Shown piece after piece: positions 47,210-56,512 of a stretch of 64,000 bases of DNA. This DNA is from DOZZ01 sp963792655 (GTDB lineage Bacteria; Acidobacteriota; Terriglobia; Bryobacterales; Bryobacteraceae). Location of the stretch: the NCBI GenBank assembly GCA_963792655.1, contig CAWBWU010000001.1:496001-560000 (forward strand), read 5' to 3'. Within the stretch, counting starts at the first letter, position 1, and the number at the start of each line of letters is the position of its first letter. The notes beneath the pieces are model-generated. The model was not told the origin of the DNA and made no database searches. It saw nothing but the letters and a program-made list of their open reading frames with translations. The position numbers were made by a program, and so were the translations under genes.

Positions 47210-49435
47210 TCAATTCAGGCGAATCGGCTCCGGACGCCAATCGCTTCCCCAGCGGGAAGGCTTCGGTCCCATTCGAAACTTCAACGTGGCGCCTGATTGG
47301 ATCTGTTCCCAGGTAATGATTGGATCGTTCAATGTCTTCCCATCGAGCGCTGCGGACTGAATGTAAATGTTAGTTGCGGAAACACCATCAGCTTCGACGC
47401 GAAAGGTCTTCCCGTTTTGTAGCTTGATGCCCATGCGGCTGTACAGCGGACTCCCGATCATATATTCACCGCTGGCCGGATTCACTGGGTAGAAACCCAT
47501 CGCCGTAAACAATAGCCACGCCGACATCTGGCCGCAATCGTCATCGCCATCCAGACCGCCCGCGTCGTAGCCATACTCCGCCGCTGCGATCTCGCGCACC
47601 TTGGCCTGTGTCTTCCAGGGCTGACCCGCAAAGTCGTACAGGTACGCGTAATGATGGCTCGGCTCGTTGCTGTGCACGTTATGCCCGCCCGTGAAATGCG
47701 CATCGAGCTTGGCAGCGTACGCTTCTCGCCCTCCCATCAACTCGAGCAGCCCCGCCTGATCGTGCAGCGGCGACCATGTGTAAACCCACGCATCTCCTTC
47801 CGTCCATCCCGATACCGCACGGTTCTCGTTGGTATCTTGCGATCCCCCGATGGGAGCCCACCGGCCATCAGACGTTTTGCCGTTCATGAGCCCCAGCGCC
47901 GGGTTGAACAGATGACGATCGTTCAGCGAACGGCGGAGAAAGAACTGGTAATCCTCTGTGCGGCCCAGAGCTTTCGCGATCTGCGCCACGCACCAGTCGT
48001 CGTAACTATCCTCCAGAGTGCGAGACGCCGCTTCGTCCGTTTTATCGGTGGGGATGTAACCCAGTGTCTTGTAATAAGTCAGGCCGGCGCGCGCTTCGTA
48101 GGGAGTTCCTTCTTCGCGATCCAGCCAGCGCCGCGAGGTGTCTCCGTCCGGCGGCGTCATAGCGTCTTTATAGACAGCCTTCCACGCCACATCGCGATCG
48201 AAGCCCGTGAACCCTTTGCGAATAGCTTCGGCGACCAGCGAGTCCGCGTGTGTTCCGATCATGATGTTGGTATAAGACGGGTTCGCCCACTTCGGCATCC
48301 ATCCGCCTTCCTGAAAGTTCTGCAGCAGCGCCGTGATCATGCCGTCGATACGCTCAGGCGCGAACAGAGTAAGCAGGCTGTTCTCGGCGCGGAACGTGTC
48401 CCAGATAGAGTAGGCCGTGTAGCTTTCTCCACTGTGCACGCGGTCGTCGAACGCGCTGTAGTAATGCCCGTACTCGGAAAACATGCGCGGATACAGCAGC
48501 GCATGATAGAGCGCGGTGTAGAGTCGAGTCTGTTCGCGCGCACTCGCGCCCTCTACTTGCAGGCGGCTCAACTTCTCTTGCCAGGCTTGATGCAATTTCG
48601 CGCGCACCGCATCGAAGTTCCAGTCTGGAATCTCGTGCTCTAAATTCGCGCGCGCCTGCTCGATGCTCAGGAACGATGTGCCCACGCGCACTTCGACCAA
48701 GGCTCCGGGCCGAAACTCTGCGAATGCACCGCGGCTCGTCGGCGCGGCGGGATTCTCCATTCCGTATGTCCCGGTCTTCGAGGAAGCTTGCCGGAACTGC
48801 ACGACGAAGTAGCCTTTGAAGTTCGGCAGCTTCAACGGACCCAGGTGCGCATCCATGCGGTGCGGGTTATAACCCGTGATCTCTCGTCGGTTGATATCCA
48901 CGGAAGCAGAACCCATAACGCCGGGCCGCGATGCTTCGACGATGACGCGAGCGACTCCCGCCTTCGGAAAGCGAAAACGCAGATAGGCACAGCGCTCGGT
49001 GGCCGTCATCTCGGCGCGGATACGCGACCCGGCGGCCGTGCTGAGCTCCACGGCGTAATAGTCCGGCTGCGCCGTCTCGCCTTGATGCGAGAAAGCGAGC
49101 CCGCGAGCTTCCGGCGCGGTTCGCAGCTCGCCAACCTGCGGAATCAGCGTGACGTATCCGTAGTCGCCCATCCAGATGGCCGGCTGATGAGTCCCGATAA
49201 AGCCCGTGATGCGCGTGTCGTCGTACTCATACGACGTGATGCTGATCTTGTTCTGCCGCGTCTGCGCCGTCCAGTTCGTCATGGCGAACGGAGGAGAAAC
49301 GAACGGCATCGTCCCGCCATAACCGATCTTGCTCTTCTTCGTTCCGAGCAGCGGATTCACATACCCCAGCGGGTCGCGTTCAGCGGCAAACAGCGAAGAG
49401 CAGAACAGGGAACAAAGCAAAAGCCAGCGCATCAC
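47210..49435 (-). CDS. Glycoside hydrolase family 92 (alpha-1,2-mannosidase type), secreted
   Basis: 741 aa, intact. Signal peptide MRWLLLCSLFCSSLFAA, then the GH92 start YVNPLLGTKKSKIGYGGTMP FVSPPFAMTNW, ITGFIGTHQPAIWMGDYGYV, GEGDAWVYTWSPLHD-like TEGDAWVYTWSPLHDQAGLL, EPSHHYAYLYDFAGQPWKTQ and GLDGDDDCGQMSAWLLFTAM GFYPVNPASGEYMIGSP. The family is calcium-dependent and inverting. Probably processes alpha-mannans or N-glycans together with GH31 and, further away, the glycosylasparaginase. Confidence 0.95.
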   Translation of the reverse strand: MMRWLLLCSLFCSSLFAAERDPLGYVNPLLGTKKSKIGYGGTMPFVSPPFAMTNWTAQTRQNKISITSYEYDDTRITGFIGTHQPAIWMGDYGYVTLIPQVGELRTAPEARGLAFSHQGETAQPDYYAVELSTAAGSRIRAEMTATERCAYLRFRFPKAGVARVIVEASRPGVMGSASVDINRREITGYNPHRMDAHLGPLKLPNFKGYFVVQFRQASSKTGTYGMENPAAPTSRGAFAEFRPGALVEVRVGTSFLSIEQARANLEHEIPDWNFDAVRAKLHQAWQEKLSRLQVEGASAREQTRLYTALYHALLYPRMFSEYGHYYSAFDDRVHSGESYTAYSIWDTFRAENSLLTLFAPERIDGMITALLQNFQEGGWMPKWANPSYTNIMIGTHADSLVAEAIRKGFTGFDRDVAWKAVYKDAMTPPDGDTSRRWLDREEGTPYEARAGLTYYKTLGYIPTDKTDEAASRTLEDSYDDWCVAQIAKALGRTEDYQFFLRRSLNDRHLFNPALGLMNGKTSDGRWAPIGGSQDTNENRAVSGWTEGDAWVYTWSPLHDQAGLLELMGGREAYAAKLDAHFTGGHNVHSNEPSHHYAYLYDFAGQPWKTQAKVREIAAAEYGYDAGGLDGDDDCGQMSAWLLFTAMGFYPVNPASGEYMIGSPLYSRMGIKLQNGKTFRVEADGVSATNIYIQSAALDGKTLNDPIITWEQIQSGATLKFRMGPKPSRWGSDWRPEPIRLN

Positions 49436-49506
49436 GATTTACATACTGTATCGGTTCAAACTGGCGCGCGTGATTGCGAGGCCGCACTGATATCATCCTG
49501 AGTCAG

Positions 49507-50613
49507 ATGAATCGCCGCGAATTTCTGCAGGCTAGTACCGCAACTGCTGCCTATGCTGCTGCGCAGAGCACATCCGCTCAAACTGTTGCTCCAGGCAAGC
49601 CCGCGCGGCTGGGGTTCGATACTTACTCCATACGCGCGTTCGGCTGGAAAGACTTTCAGTTACTCGACTACGCCGCCAGCCTGAAACTCGACGCCATTCA
49701 GTTCTCTTCGCTGGGCGATTACACCAGCCTGGAACCCGAACATCTGCGCAAGGTGCGCGACCGCGCCGCCCAACTGGGCATTCTGATCGACGGCGGCACC
49801 GGCTGTATCTGCTCGCTTTCCAAATCGTTTAGCAAGAGCGGCGGCTCTAGCGAAGATGCGTTACGGAAAGGTTTGCGCGCGTGCAATCTGGTTGGCGCGA
49901 AGGTCATGCGCTGCTTCATGGGAGCAGGCAGCGACCGCGATGACCCGGCGCATCTCGAAGCTTGCATGGCCGAGACCATTCGCGCCTGCCGCGCGGTTCG
50001 CAGCGAGGCGATGGACCTGAACGTCAAGATCGCCATCGAGAACCACTCGGGCGACATGCAAGCGCGTGAAGTGCGCGCCATCATCGAAGCTGCAGGGAAG
50101 GAGTACGTTGGCTCTTGTCTCGACTCAGGCAACCCGATGTGGGTTGTCGAAGACCCATTAGTCACGATGGAAGTGTTGGGTCCGTATTGCGTAACGATGC
50201 ACACTCGCGACTCAGTTGTATTCGAACACCCGCGCGGCGCATCGGCACAATGGGTTGTTCTGGGTGAAGGCGTAGTCGACTTCCCGCGTTTTCTTGAAAT
50301 GAAGAGCCGGCTTTGTCCCGATGCGCCTCTGCATCTGGAAGTGATTACCGGGCGCCCGCCGCAGGTTCTGCCTTACCTTGAGACTGACTTCTGGAATCGC
50401 TTCCCGAACGCCATGGCAAAGGATTTCGCGCGTTTTGTGGCTCTCGCAAAACACGGACATCCGTTGATGACGCCCATGGTGATTGAGGATGCACCGGGCA
50501 CAAAGCGCCCGGAATTTACTGCTGCTTTACGCGAACAGCAGCGGGTCGATCTCGAGAAAAGTTTAGAATTTGCAAAGAAACAACTGGGAGCGGGCATCCA
50601 ATGGAGAGGGTAG
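49507..50613 (+). CDS. Tat-exported sugar phosphate isomerase/epimerase-like TIM-barrel protein
   Basis: 368 aa from MNRREFLQASTATAAYAAAQ, a clear Tat signal. The xylose isomerase-like barrel follows: ARLGFDTYSIRAFGWKDFQL, CNLVGAKVMRCFMGAGSDRD, NVKIAIENHSGDMQAREVRA with the metal-ligand Glu, GSCLDSGNPMWVVEDPLVTM, YCVTMHTRDSVV and LHLEVITGRPPQVLPY. An in-frame GTG at 49474 would spoil the Tat start. The substrate is unknown. Neighbouring glycosidases suggest sugar metabolism. Confidence 0.88.
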   Translation: MNRREFLQASTATAAYAAAQSTSAQTVAPGKPARLGFDTYSIRAFGWKDFQLLDYAASLKLDAIQFSSLGDYTSLEPEHLRKVRDRAAQLGILIDGGTGCICSLSKSFSKSGGSSEDALRKGLRACNLVGAKVMRCFMGAGSDRDDPAHLEACMAETIRACRAVRSEAMDLNVKIAIENHSGDMQAREVRAIIEAAGKEYVGSCLDSGNPMWVVEDPLVTMEVLGPYCVTMHTRDSVVFEHPRGASAQWVVLGEGVVDFPRFLEMKSRLCPDAPLHLEVITGRPPQVLPYLETDFWNRFPNAMAKDFARFVALAKHGHPLMTPMVIEDAPGTKRPEFTAALREQQRVDLEKSLEFAKKQLGAGIQWRG

Positions 50614-50708
50614 ACGCGTAACAGTAAATGAGTAGAAGGGTTGCGACCGGAGTAGTGATTGGATATCATTTTGACGCGAACTGCCCCCAACTTCCCAGGA
50701 GGAAACAA

Positions 50709-51011
50709 ATGAAAAAGTTCATCATCGCCGCCGGATTTGCACTATCTTTCACCGCAGCAGGTGCCTTTGCTGAAGAGTGGACGGGTGTTATCGGCGACTC
50801 CAAGTGTGGCGCGAAGCATAACGAAGCCAGCATGAATGCCAAGTGCGTCGAGACCTGTGTCAAGGGTGGCGCTGCGCCGGTATTCATCGTGGGCGACAAG
50901 GTCTACAAGATTGACGATCCCAGCAAGGTTATGGCTCACCTCGGCCACAAAGTTACCGTGACCGGTTCGCTCGATGGCGATACCGTGAAGGTCGACACCG
51001 TAAAGATGTAG
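50709..51011 (+). CDS. Small secreted protein, CGAKH...CVETC family, unknown function
   Basis: 100 aa behind a strong ribosome site (AGGAGG, 50698-50703) and a signal peptide (MKKFIIAAGFALSFTAAGAF A). The mature part is EEWTGVIGDSKCGAKHNEAS, KCVETCVKGGAAPVFIVGDK, VYKIDDPSKVMAHLGHKVTV, TGSLDGDTVKVDTVKM. Three cysteines and histidines could bind metal. Similar small proteins are common in Acidobacteriota, but I know of no role. Its own terminator follows at once, so it is a single-gene unit, probably well expressed. Confidence 0.88.
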   Translation: MKKFIIAAGFALSFTAAGAFAEEWTGVIGDSKCGAKHNEASMNAKCVETCVKGGAAPVFIVGDKVYKIDDPSKVMAHLGHKVTVTGSLDGDTVKVDTVKM

Positions 51012-51020
51012 TTGTTCCGG

Positions 51021-51051
51021 GGGGAGGTCTTCGGACCTCCCCTCATTTTTG
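51021..51051 (+). terminator. Rho-independent terminator with UUCG loop
   Basis: GGGGAGGTC (51021-51029), loop TTCG, GACCTCCCC (51034-51042), then TCATTTTTG. A perfect nine-pair stem with an extra-stable tetraloop, ten bases after the stop codon at 51009-51011. Confidence 0.95.
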
Positions 51052-51088
51052 TCTGTAGCTCCTCCCTCCCGAACCGAATCCAACTGCC

Positions 51089-52100
51089 ATGAACTTTGTC
51101 GAACTGCCTGCATTTGGCATTGATCAACTCGTACTGCGTCAAAAGGCCGATCCGTCTCCGGGACCTGGCCAGGTTCTCATCCGCGTGCGCGCATGCTCTC
51201 TGAACTTTCGCGACCTCCGCGTGGCGCAAGGCCTTTACGATCCACGCATGCCGTTGCCACGCATTCCTTTGTCGGATGGCGCGGGCGAGATTGCTGCGGT
51301 GGGTCAAGGTGTCACGCGCTGGCAGGTGGGCGATCGCGTGGCCGGCATCTTCATGCAGACCTGGCTCACCGGCAATGTGACTGAGAGCTATGCAAAGTCT
51401 GCGCTGGGCGGCGCGATCGATGGCATGCTCTCGCAGTACGTTGTGCTCTCGGAAGAAGGCGTGGTGCGCATTCCCACCCACTTATCGTTCCAGGAGGCGG
51501 CCACTCTGCCGTGTGCCGCAGTCACGGCCTGGAATGCATTGATCGTGCAAGGCAAACTGCAGCCCGGCGAAACCGTTCTGGTGCAGGGAAGCGGCGGCGT
51601 ATCCCTCTTTGCACTGCAGTTCGCGCGCATGGCAGGTGCGCGCGTGGTCGCTACTTCTAGCTCCGGGGAAAAGCTTGCGCGGATGCGCGACATGGGCGCG
51701 GCGGAAGGAATCAATTACAAGGAAGTGCCGGAATGGGGCCGGCGTGCTCGTGAGATCACTGGCAAAACCGGTGTGGACCACGTGGTGGAGGTCGGCGGCG
51801 GCGTCAACATTGAACCAGTCGATGATCGCGACCCGCGTTGGCGGACAGATCGCAATGATCGGCGTACTGTCGGGCGGCGCAGGCGACCTGACCACGGCTT
51901 ACATTCTGCAGAAAAGCCTTCGCATCAACGGGATCTATGTTGGCTCGCGCGAGATGTTTGAAAGCATGAACCGCGCGATCGAGCAGCACCAAATGCGCCC
52001 GACTATCGACCGTGTGTTCCCGATGGCCGAGATACAGAACGCCTTGCGGGATATGGAGAGCGCTCGCCATTTTGGGAAGATTGTGATCAGCCTCGACTGA
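51089..52100 (+). CDS. MDR-family NAD(P)-dependent alcohol dehydrogenase/quinone oxidoreductase (one frameshift)
   Basis: About 337 aa. GroES-like start FGIDQLVLRQKADPSPGPGQ VLIRVRACSLNFRDLRVAQG, LSDGAGEIAAVGQGVTRWQV GDRVAG, then the Rossmann fold with VLVQGSGGVSLFALQFARMA and the C-terminal IQNALRDMESARHFGKIVIS. Structural and catalytic zinc cysteines are absent, so it is zinc-free. The frame breaks near 51824 (GAACCAG for GAACAG); corrected reading is NIEQSMIATRVGGQIAMIGV. It abuts xth. Confidence 0.9.
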
Positions 52101-52868
52101 ATGAAGATCGCAACTTACAACGTCAACTCCATCCGTAAACGTCTGCCGATTCTGCTCGATTGGTTGCAGACCAATCGCCCTGATGTGATGTGCCTGCAGG
52201 AAACAAAAGTGCAGGATGCGGATTTCCCCGTCGAAGCGCTGCAGGAAGTGGGATACCACTGTGCGTTTCGCGGCATGAAGGGTTATAACGGCGTCGCGAC
52301 GCTGTCTCTTGCAGAGCCGGAACGCGTGATTCACGGCTTGCACGAGGGCGAAGACAACGAGGATGTGCGGATTCTGCAAACCGTGATCAACGGTGTTCCG
52401 GTCATTAACACCTACGTGCCGCAGGGATACTCGATCACCTCTGAGAAGTATGCATTCAAGCTGGCGTGGTTCGGGCGGGTGCGGCGATACTTCGAAGCGC
52501 ATCTCGATCGCGACAAGCCTGCCATCTGGTTAGGCGATCTGAACGTCGCGCCCGAAACGATCGATGTCTATCATCCCGACCGCCGCGTCAACGACGTCGA
52601 CTTCCACATCGATGCCCGCAACGCTTTTCACAAAACAGTCGCGTGGGGTTTCGTGGATGTCTTTCGCAAGCTACATCCCGACCGCGTGCAGTACACCTAC
52701 TGGGATTACTTCCGCAACGCGTTCGAGAACAACTACGGCTGGCGCATCGACCACATCCTGGCTACTGCGCCTCTTGCTGAACGTTGCCGCGCAGTCGACG
52801 TAGACCTTGCGCCGCGCAAAGCACCGGCATCGTCAGACCATACCGTTTTGTGGGCCGACTTCGAGTAG
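52101..52868 (+). CDS. xth: Exodeoxyribonuclease III
   Basis: 255 aa. Motifs: MKIATYNVNSIRKRLPILLD WL, MCLQETKVQDADFP (Glu metal ligand), VINTYVPQGYSI, AIWLGDLNVAPETIDVYHP (Asp, Asn), YGWRIDHILAT and SSDHTVLWADFE (Asp-His). It repairs abasic sites and 3'-blocked ends. It begins at the base after the MDR stop codon, so it is likely co-transcribed. Confidence 0.95.
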   Translation: MKIATYNVNSIRKRLPILLDWLQTNRPDVMCLQETKVQDADFPVEALQEVGYHCAFRGMKGYNGVATLSLAEPERVIHGLHEGEDNEDVRILQTVINGVPVINTYVPQGYSITSEKYAFKLAWFGRVRRYFEAHLDRDKPAIWLGDLNVAPETIDVYHPDRRVNDVDFHIDARNAFHKTVAWGFVDVFRKLHPDRVQYTYWDYFRNAFENNYGWRIDHILATAPLAERCRAVDVDLAPRKAPASSDHTVLWADFE

Positions 52869-52925
52869 CTGGTTTACATTCGTTGCCTGCCTTCGATACG
52901 ATCAGCATCTCGAAGGAGAGACAAC

Positions 52926-53411
52926 ATGAGTGACATCGCTGCTCCGACTCCCGCGCCCATTCCGCCGGCCGTACCGAAGGCCGTGCAAAACCCCCTGACG
53001 CTGATCATGACGATCAAGTCGCCGCAAGATTTCGAACAACTGAACGGCATGCTGCATCAGCTACAGAGCGCGCCGCCGGATAAGAACCCGATCGGTGTCG
53101 CTTTGAATCGCCTGGCGAACGTGCACTTCGCGCGCTTCGTGTTCATGAACAAGAACACGCAGTTAGCCGTGATCACTACTTATGATGGCGACTTCGATGT
53201 CTACATCAACGACTTCGTCGACGTCATTGGGGATGTTTTCAATGCGCTGCTGCAGCACATGAGCGATGCACCGCCCTTGCCCGTGCAGCAACATCGCAAT
53301 GAGTTTCTCAAGTACGTGAAAGACAACGATCTGCGCGCGATCGAACCCTTCTACAGCGCGTATCCCACTGCGACGGTGCTCGACATACAAGCCGCGCTCT
53401 CTCCGGAGTAA
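52926..53411 (+). CDS. Unknown protein paired with Dyp-type peroxidase
   Basis: 161 aa, no signal peptide or membrane segment. A Pro/Ala-rich start (APTPAPIPPAVPKAVQNPLT) is followed by a compact alpha/beta region: LIMTIKSPQDFEQLNGMLHQ, GVALNRLANVHFARFVFMNK, NTQLAVITTYDGDFDVYIND FVDVIGDVFNALLQHM. The pattern 'I-K-S..DF..L..ML..L.......P.G..L..L..VHFARF' resembles the ferredoxin-like fold used in Dyp peroxidases themselves. It has its own ribosome site (GAAGGAGAG) and lies three bases before the peroxidase gene, so the two probably work together. Confidence 0.8.
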   Translation: MSDIAAPTPAPIPPAVPKAVQNPLTLIMTIKSPQDFEQLNGMLHQLQSAPPDKNPIGVALNRLANVHFARFVFMNKNTQLAVITTYDGDFDVYINDFVDVIGDVFNALLQHMSDAPPLPVQQHRNEFLKYVKDNDLRAIEPFYSAYPTATVLDIQAALSPE

Positions 53412-53414
53412 GCA

Positions 53415-54728
53415 TTGCCCGTTGCGCTCGAACAGGTGCAGGGCTTGATCCTGCGCAGTTATGGCATGGATGCACTGCGCCTCTTCGCGCTGCGGGTTGA
53501 GGATGCGGCCCTGGCGCGTCAAGCCCTTGGAAAGTTAAACCTCATGAGCGGTGCGCCTTGGGACCAGAAGCCCGATGCGTGCATCAACCTGGCGCTTACA
53601 TTCGAGGGCTTGCAAGCGCTCGGCGTGCCCGAAGGCAGCCTCTCGCAATTTCCCGAAGAGTTCCATCAGGGCGCAGTTGCTCGCGCGGCCATTGTGGGCG
53701 ATACCGGCGATAGCGCGCCCGAACACTGGAAAGATAACTGGGCCGGGCCGGGCATTCACATCATCGTTTTGTTGTTCGCGCAGGATGACGCGATTCGCAC
53801 AGCGCAGACCGCGGCGCTGCGCGCGATCTGGACCGGTGCGCTCAGTGAAATTTCAGTGAGCGATGCCGACATGCTGCCCGGCAATGTCGCGCACTTCGGG
53901 TACCGCGATGGTTATTCGCAGCCTTGCATAGAAGGCGGCTTGCCCAATCCCGTGAAGGATCAGCTTACGCCCGCGCCCACTGGTGAATTCCTGCTCGGAT
54001 ATCCCAGCCAGTTTGTCGATTTCTCGTACCCTGTGCCGCAGCCTGAAGTGCTGGGGCGGAACGGAAGCTTTCTCGCCCTGCGCATTCTGGCGCAGGACTG
54101 TGCCGCGTTCGACAAGTTGCTGACCGATGCACCGGCGAAGTTCGGTATCGACGGCGAACGTCTCGCAGCAAAGATGGTGGGCCGCTGGCGCAACGGTGCG
54201 CCGCTCGCGCTTTCGCCCGAGAACAACTCCAGCGAGAAAGACTACGCACTTGATGAGATTAACGACTACGATTACAGCGACGATCTGAAAGGCGTGCGTT
54301 GTCCTGTCGGCTCGCACATGCGCCGCAACAATCCGCGCAACGCACCCATCGCTGGGGGCAACGGCCTGGGCCATCGCCTCGTCCGCCGCGGGCTGCCATA
54401 TGGACCGCCGTTCGATCCGGCAAATCCCAACGACGGCATCGAGCGTGGCTTGCTGGGCATCTTCATCGCGGTCAGTCTGAAGGACCAGTTCGAATTTCTG
54501 ATGTCGCAATGGGTGAACGGCAGCTTGTTCGCGGCAGGGCTGTCGGGAACGAAAGATCCGATACTCGGTGACAACTCGGGCGGAACTGGACGCTTTGTGA
54601 TTCCGGTCGCGGGTGGCAAGCCAATCGTTGTCAGCGGCTTCTCGCGTCTCGTGCAGACGCGTGGCGCAGCCTATGCATTTCTGCCGAGTCTGCCGGCCGT
54701 GCAGTACATTGCGGGATTGACGCCGTAA
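53415..54728 (+). CDS. Dyp-type peroxidase
   Basis: 437 aa from TTG 53415. Ferredoxin-like N-domain, then the family motif HFGYRDGYSQPCIEGG (GxxDG, catalytic Asp) at about residue 160, and the heme-proximal region KGVRCPVGSHMRRNNPRNAP with the axial His and the conserved Arg. The later FEFLMSQWVNG and RGAAYAFLPSLPAV are family-typical. No signal peptide is visible, so it may be cytoplasmic or exported with a partner or in an encapsulin; no encapsulin gene is in the window. Convergent with the next gene. Confidence 0.93.
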   Translation: MPVALEQVQGLILRSYGMDALRLFALRVEDAALARQALGKLNLMSGAPWDQKPDACINLALTFEGLQALGVPEGSLSQFPEEFHQGAVARAAIVGDTGDSAPEHWKDNWAGPGIHIIVLLFAQDDAIRTAQTAALRAIWTGALSEISVSDADMLPGNVAHFGYRDGYSQPCIEGGLPNPVKDQLTPAPTGEFLLGYPSQFVDFSYPVPQPEVLGRNGSFLALRILAQDCAAFDKLLTDAPAKFGIDGERLAAKMVGRWRNGAPLALSPENNSSEKDYALDEINDYDYSDDLKGVRCPVGSHMRRNNPRNAPIAGGNGLGHRLVRRGLPYGPPFDPANPNDGIERGLLGIFIAVSLKDQFEFLMSQWVNGSLFAAGLSGTKDPILGDNSGGTGRFVIPVAGGKPIVVSGFSRLVQTRGAAYAFLPSLPAVQYIAGLTP

Positions 54729-54731
54729 AAG

Positions 54732-55829
54732 CTACTGCAATTTGCCGCGCGCGTCCACGTTCCAGCTTGTCTCGACTTGATCGCCGCGCAATCCATAAAC
54801 GCGCTCGTGCAGATTCATCGCAACGCACACGTGGTTCGGAACGATGCGCACGCGATCACCAATGCGGAACTCGCGCCCGGCTTGGGTCACGTTGATGAAG
54901 CCGTGCTCTTCATTCATCTTGTGAAATGCCGATCCGGGCGCTTCCATGACACGGCCAAAGGTCGATGGACGCTCATGCGCGGGGCGATCGGATGAGAACG
55001 TCTTCGAGCCACCATCAATCACCATGCGCCCGGGCGCGACGGAGATCACGGTGGCCAGTACACTCGCGGCGCATTCCTCCAGCGTGCACGCACCGCTCTC
55101 GACCGTATTCAAGTCTTCGAAGACATACGTGCCCGGGCGAATTTCGTTGAGGGGTCCACACTCATGTGAATGGAACAGCGTGGGAGTGGACCCGCCGCTG
55201 ACCAGCTCAGGATTCAGACCCGCCGCAGTCAAATCGCGAACGACGCCTTCCAGCATGGAGCGAAGTATTGCCATCTCGCCCGCGCCGGCTTCCGCGCTCT
55301 TGATGTGCCCCGGATAAAAAGTGATTCCGCGCCAACGCAGGCCGGGCATCTGCGAAACGGCTTGTGCAGACGCCACGGCATCGCTGGGTGGAACGCCGAC
55401 GCGCCCCAGGCCGGCATCGATCTCGATCAACACGCCGACAGTCACGTCTGCGCGAGCGGCAGCATCTGAAAGCTGCCGCGCAACCGCCTGGCTATCGAGT
55501 GCAACCGTCACGCTCGTCTGCTTTGCCAACTCGACCAGCCGTTTGAGCTTTGCCTCGCCCACGATGGGGAACGCGATGAGCAGATCGATCGGCAATAGAT
55601 CGTGCAAGTGCGGCAGCAATGCTTCGGCTTCACCGAGCTTCGCAACGGTCAGCCCCGCGGCCCCGAGTTCCAATTGCTTACGCGCGATCCATGCCGACTT
55701 ATGCGTCTTGGTATGCGGGCGAAGACGCAGGTGATGCGTACGCGCGTAGTCCGCCACCTTGTGCAGGTTTGACTCCATGCGGTCAAGGTCGACGACCATT
55801 GCCGGCGTGTCGAGTTCCGCGATTGTCAT
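54732..55829 (-). CDS. D-threonine aldolase/D-serine dehydratase-like PLP enzyme
   Basis: 365 aa. Fold-type III PLP barrel: TPAMVVDLDRMESNLHKVAD, the PLP lysine in LRPHTKTHKSAWIARKQLEL, EIDAGLGRVGVPP, WRGITFYPGHIKSAE, VSGGSTPTLFHSHEC, and the C-terminal metal site IVPNHVCVAMNLHERVYGLR (His and Cys). Cleaves or dehydrates D-3-hydroxy amino acids. Starts two bases before the stop codon of the secreted protein gene upstream (55830). Confidence 0.9.
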   Translation of the reverse strand: MTIAELDTPAMVVDLDRMESNLHKVADYARTHHLRLRPHTKTHKSAWIARKQLELGAAGLTVAKLGEAEALLPHLHDLLPIDLLIAFPIVGEAKLKRLVELAKQTSVTVALDSQAVARQLSDAAARADVTVGVLIEIDAGLGRVGVPPSDAVASAQAVSQMPGLRWRGITFYPGHIKSAEAGAGEMAILRSMLEGVVRDLTAAGLNPELVSGGSTPTLFHSHECGPLNEIRPGTYVFEDLNTVESGACTLEECAASVLATVISVAPGRMVIDGGSKTFSSDRPAHERPSTFGRVMEAPGSAFHKMNEEHGFINVTQAGREFRIGDRVRIVPNHVCVAMNLHERVYGLRGDQVETSWNVDARGKLQ

Positions 55830-56504
55830 CTAGTGAAAACGAATTCTGAGCTGCCCAGCCGGTCCGTTGTAGTCCAGCTCCAGGTCCTTCAGCTTCTGCT
55901 TCTCGAGTGGAAAATAAAGCAGCCCCGCTACCGGCTTCAAGGTGTTCGCCTCCGGCATGCACTTCGCCTTCAACGCCGCGAGCAACGGATTCACTTTTTC
56001 GCTCTTGCCGTCGGCAACCTTTGCGTCAGTAGCCTTCGCGGATGAGCCGCTGTTGCCCGCTGAACCCTGATTGCCGGGAAGTTGTCTGGGCTGGCTCGAA
56101 GTTCCCGGCATGCCGCCCCACACCGGCCCGCCGCGGTCCCCAAGCGGACCGGATTTTGCAATCTCTACTTCATGCAGCACCAGCCCGCCGCTGCCCGCGA
56201 TCTGGTTCGGAGCAAACGGCCCGGTGCGGCGGCCATCGTGATCGGTACGCAGAATGAAGTCGTCTAGCCTCACCGGCAGTGGCTTGTTACCCTTCGGTGT
56301 GACGGTGACCTGTACAAGCGTGTAGTCGCCGTCGAAGTCGGAGCCGAGTTCGGACTTGATGGTTGGCTTGTCGACGATGGCCTTGGCTTCGATGTCGATC
56401 AGGTCGTTCGATGCGCGGCCAAGATCAGGCACATCTTTCTTGCCGGGCAGCGCAGGCGCCGCGAACAGCATTGCCAGCAGGGCTGTGGCGGCCCAAGTCT
56501 TCAT
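55830..56504 (-). CDS. Secreted protein of unknown function
   Basis: 224 aa. Signal peptide MKTWAATALLAMLFAAPALP. The mature part has a beta-rich domain (YTLVQVTVTPKGNKPLPVRL DDFILRTD), a Gly/Ser/Gln linker (GTSSQPRQLPGNQGSAGNSG) and a C-terminal LLYFPLEKQKLKDLELDYNG PAGQLRIRFH. The domain resembles the DUF4352-like or 'TRL' type of beta sandwiches in general shape only. No firm family. The D-threonine aldolase-like gene follows without a gap. Confidence 0.75.
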   Translation of the reverse strand: MKTWAATALLAMLFAAPALPGKKDVPDLGRASNDLIDIEAKAIVDKPTIKSELGSDFDGDYTLVQVTVTPKGNKPLPVRLDDFILRTDHDGRRTGPFAPNQIAGSGGLVLHEVEIAKSGPLGDRGGPVWGGMPGTSSQPRQLPGNQGSAGNSGSSAKATDAKVADGKSEKVNPLLAALKAKCMPEANTLKPVAGLLYFPLEKQKLKDLELDYNGPAGQLRIRFH

Positions 56505-56512
56505 AGTTGAAA

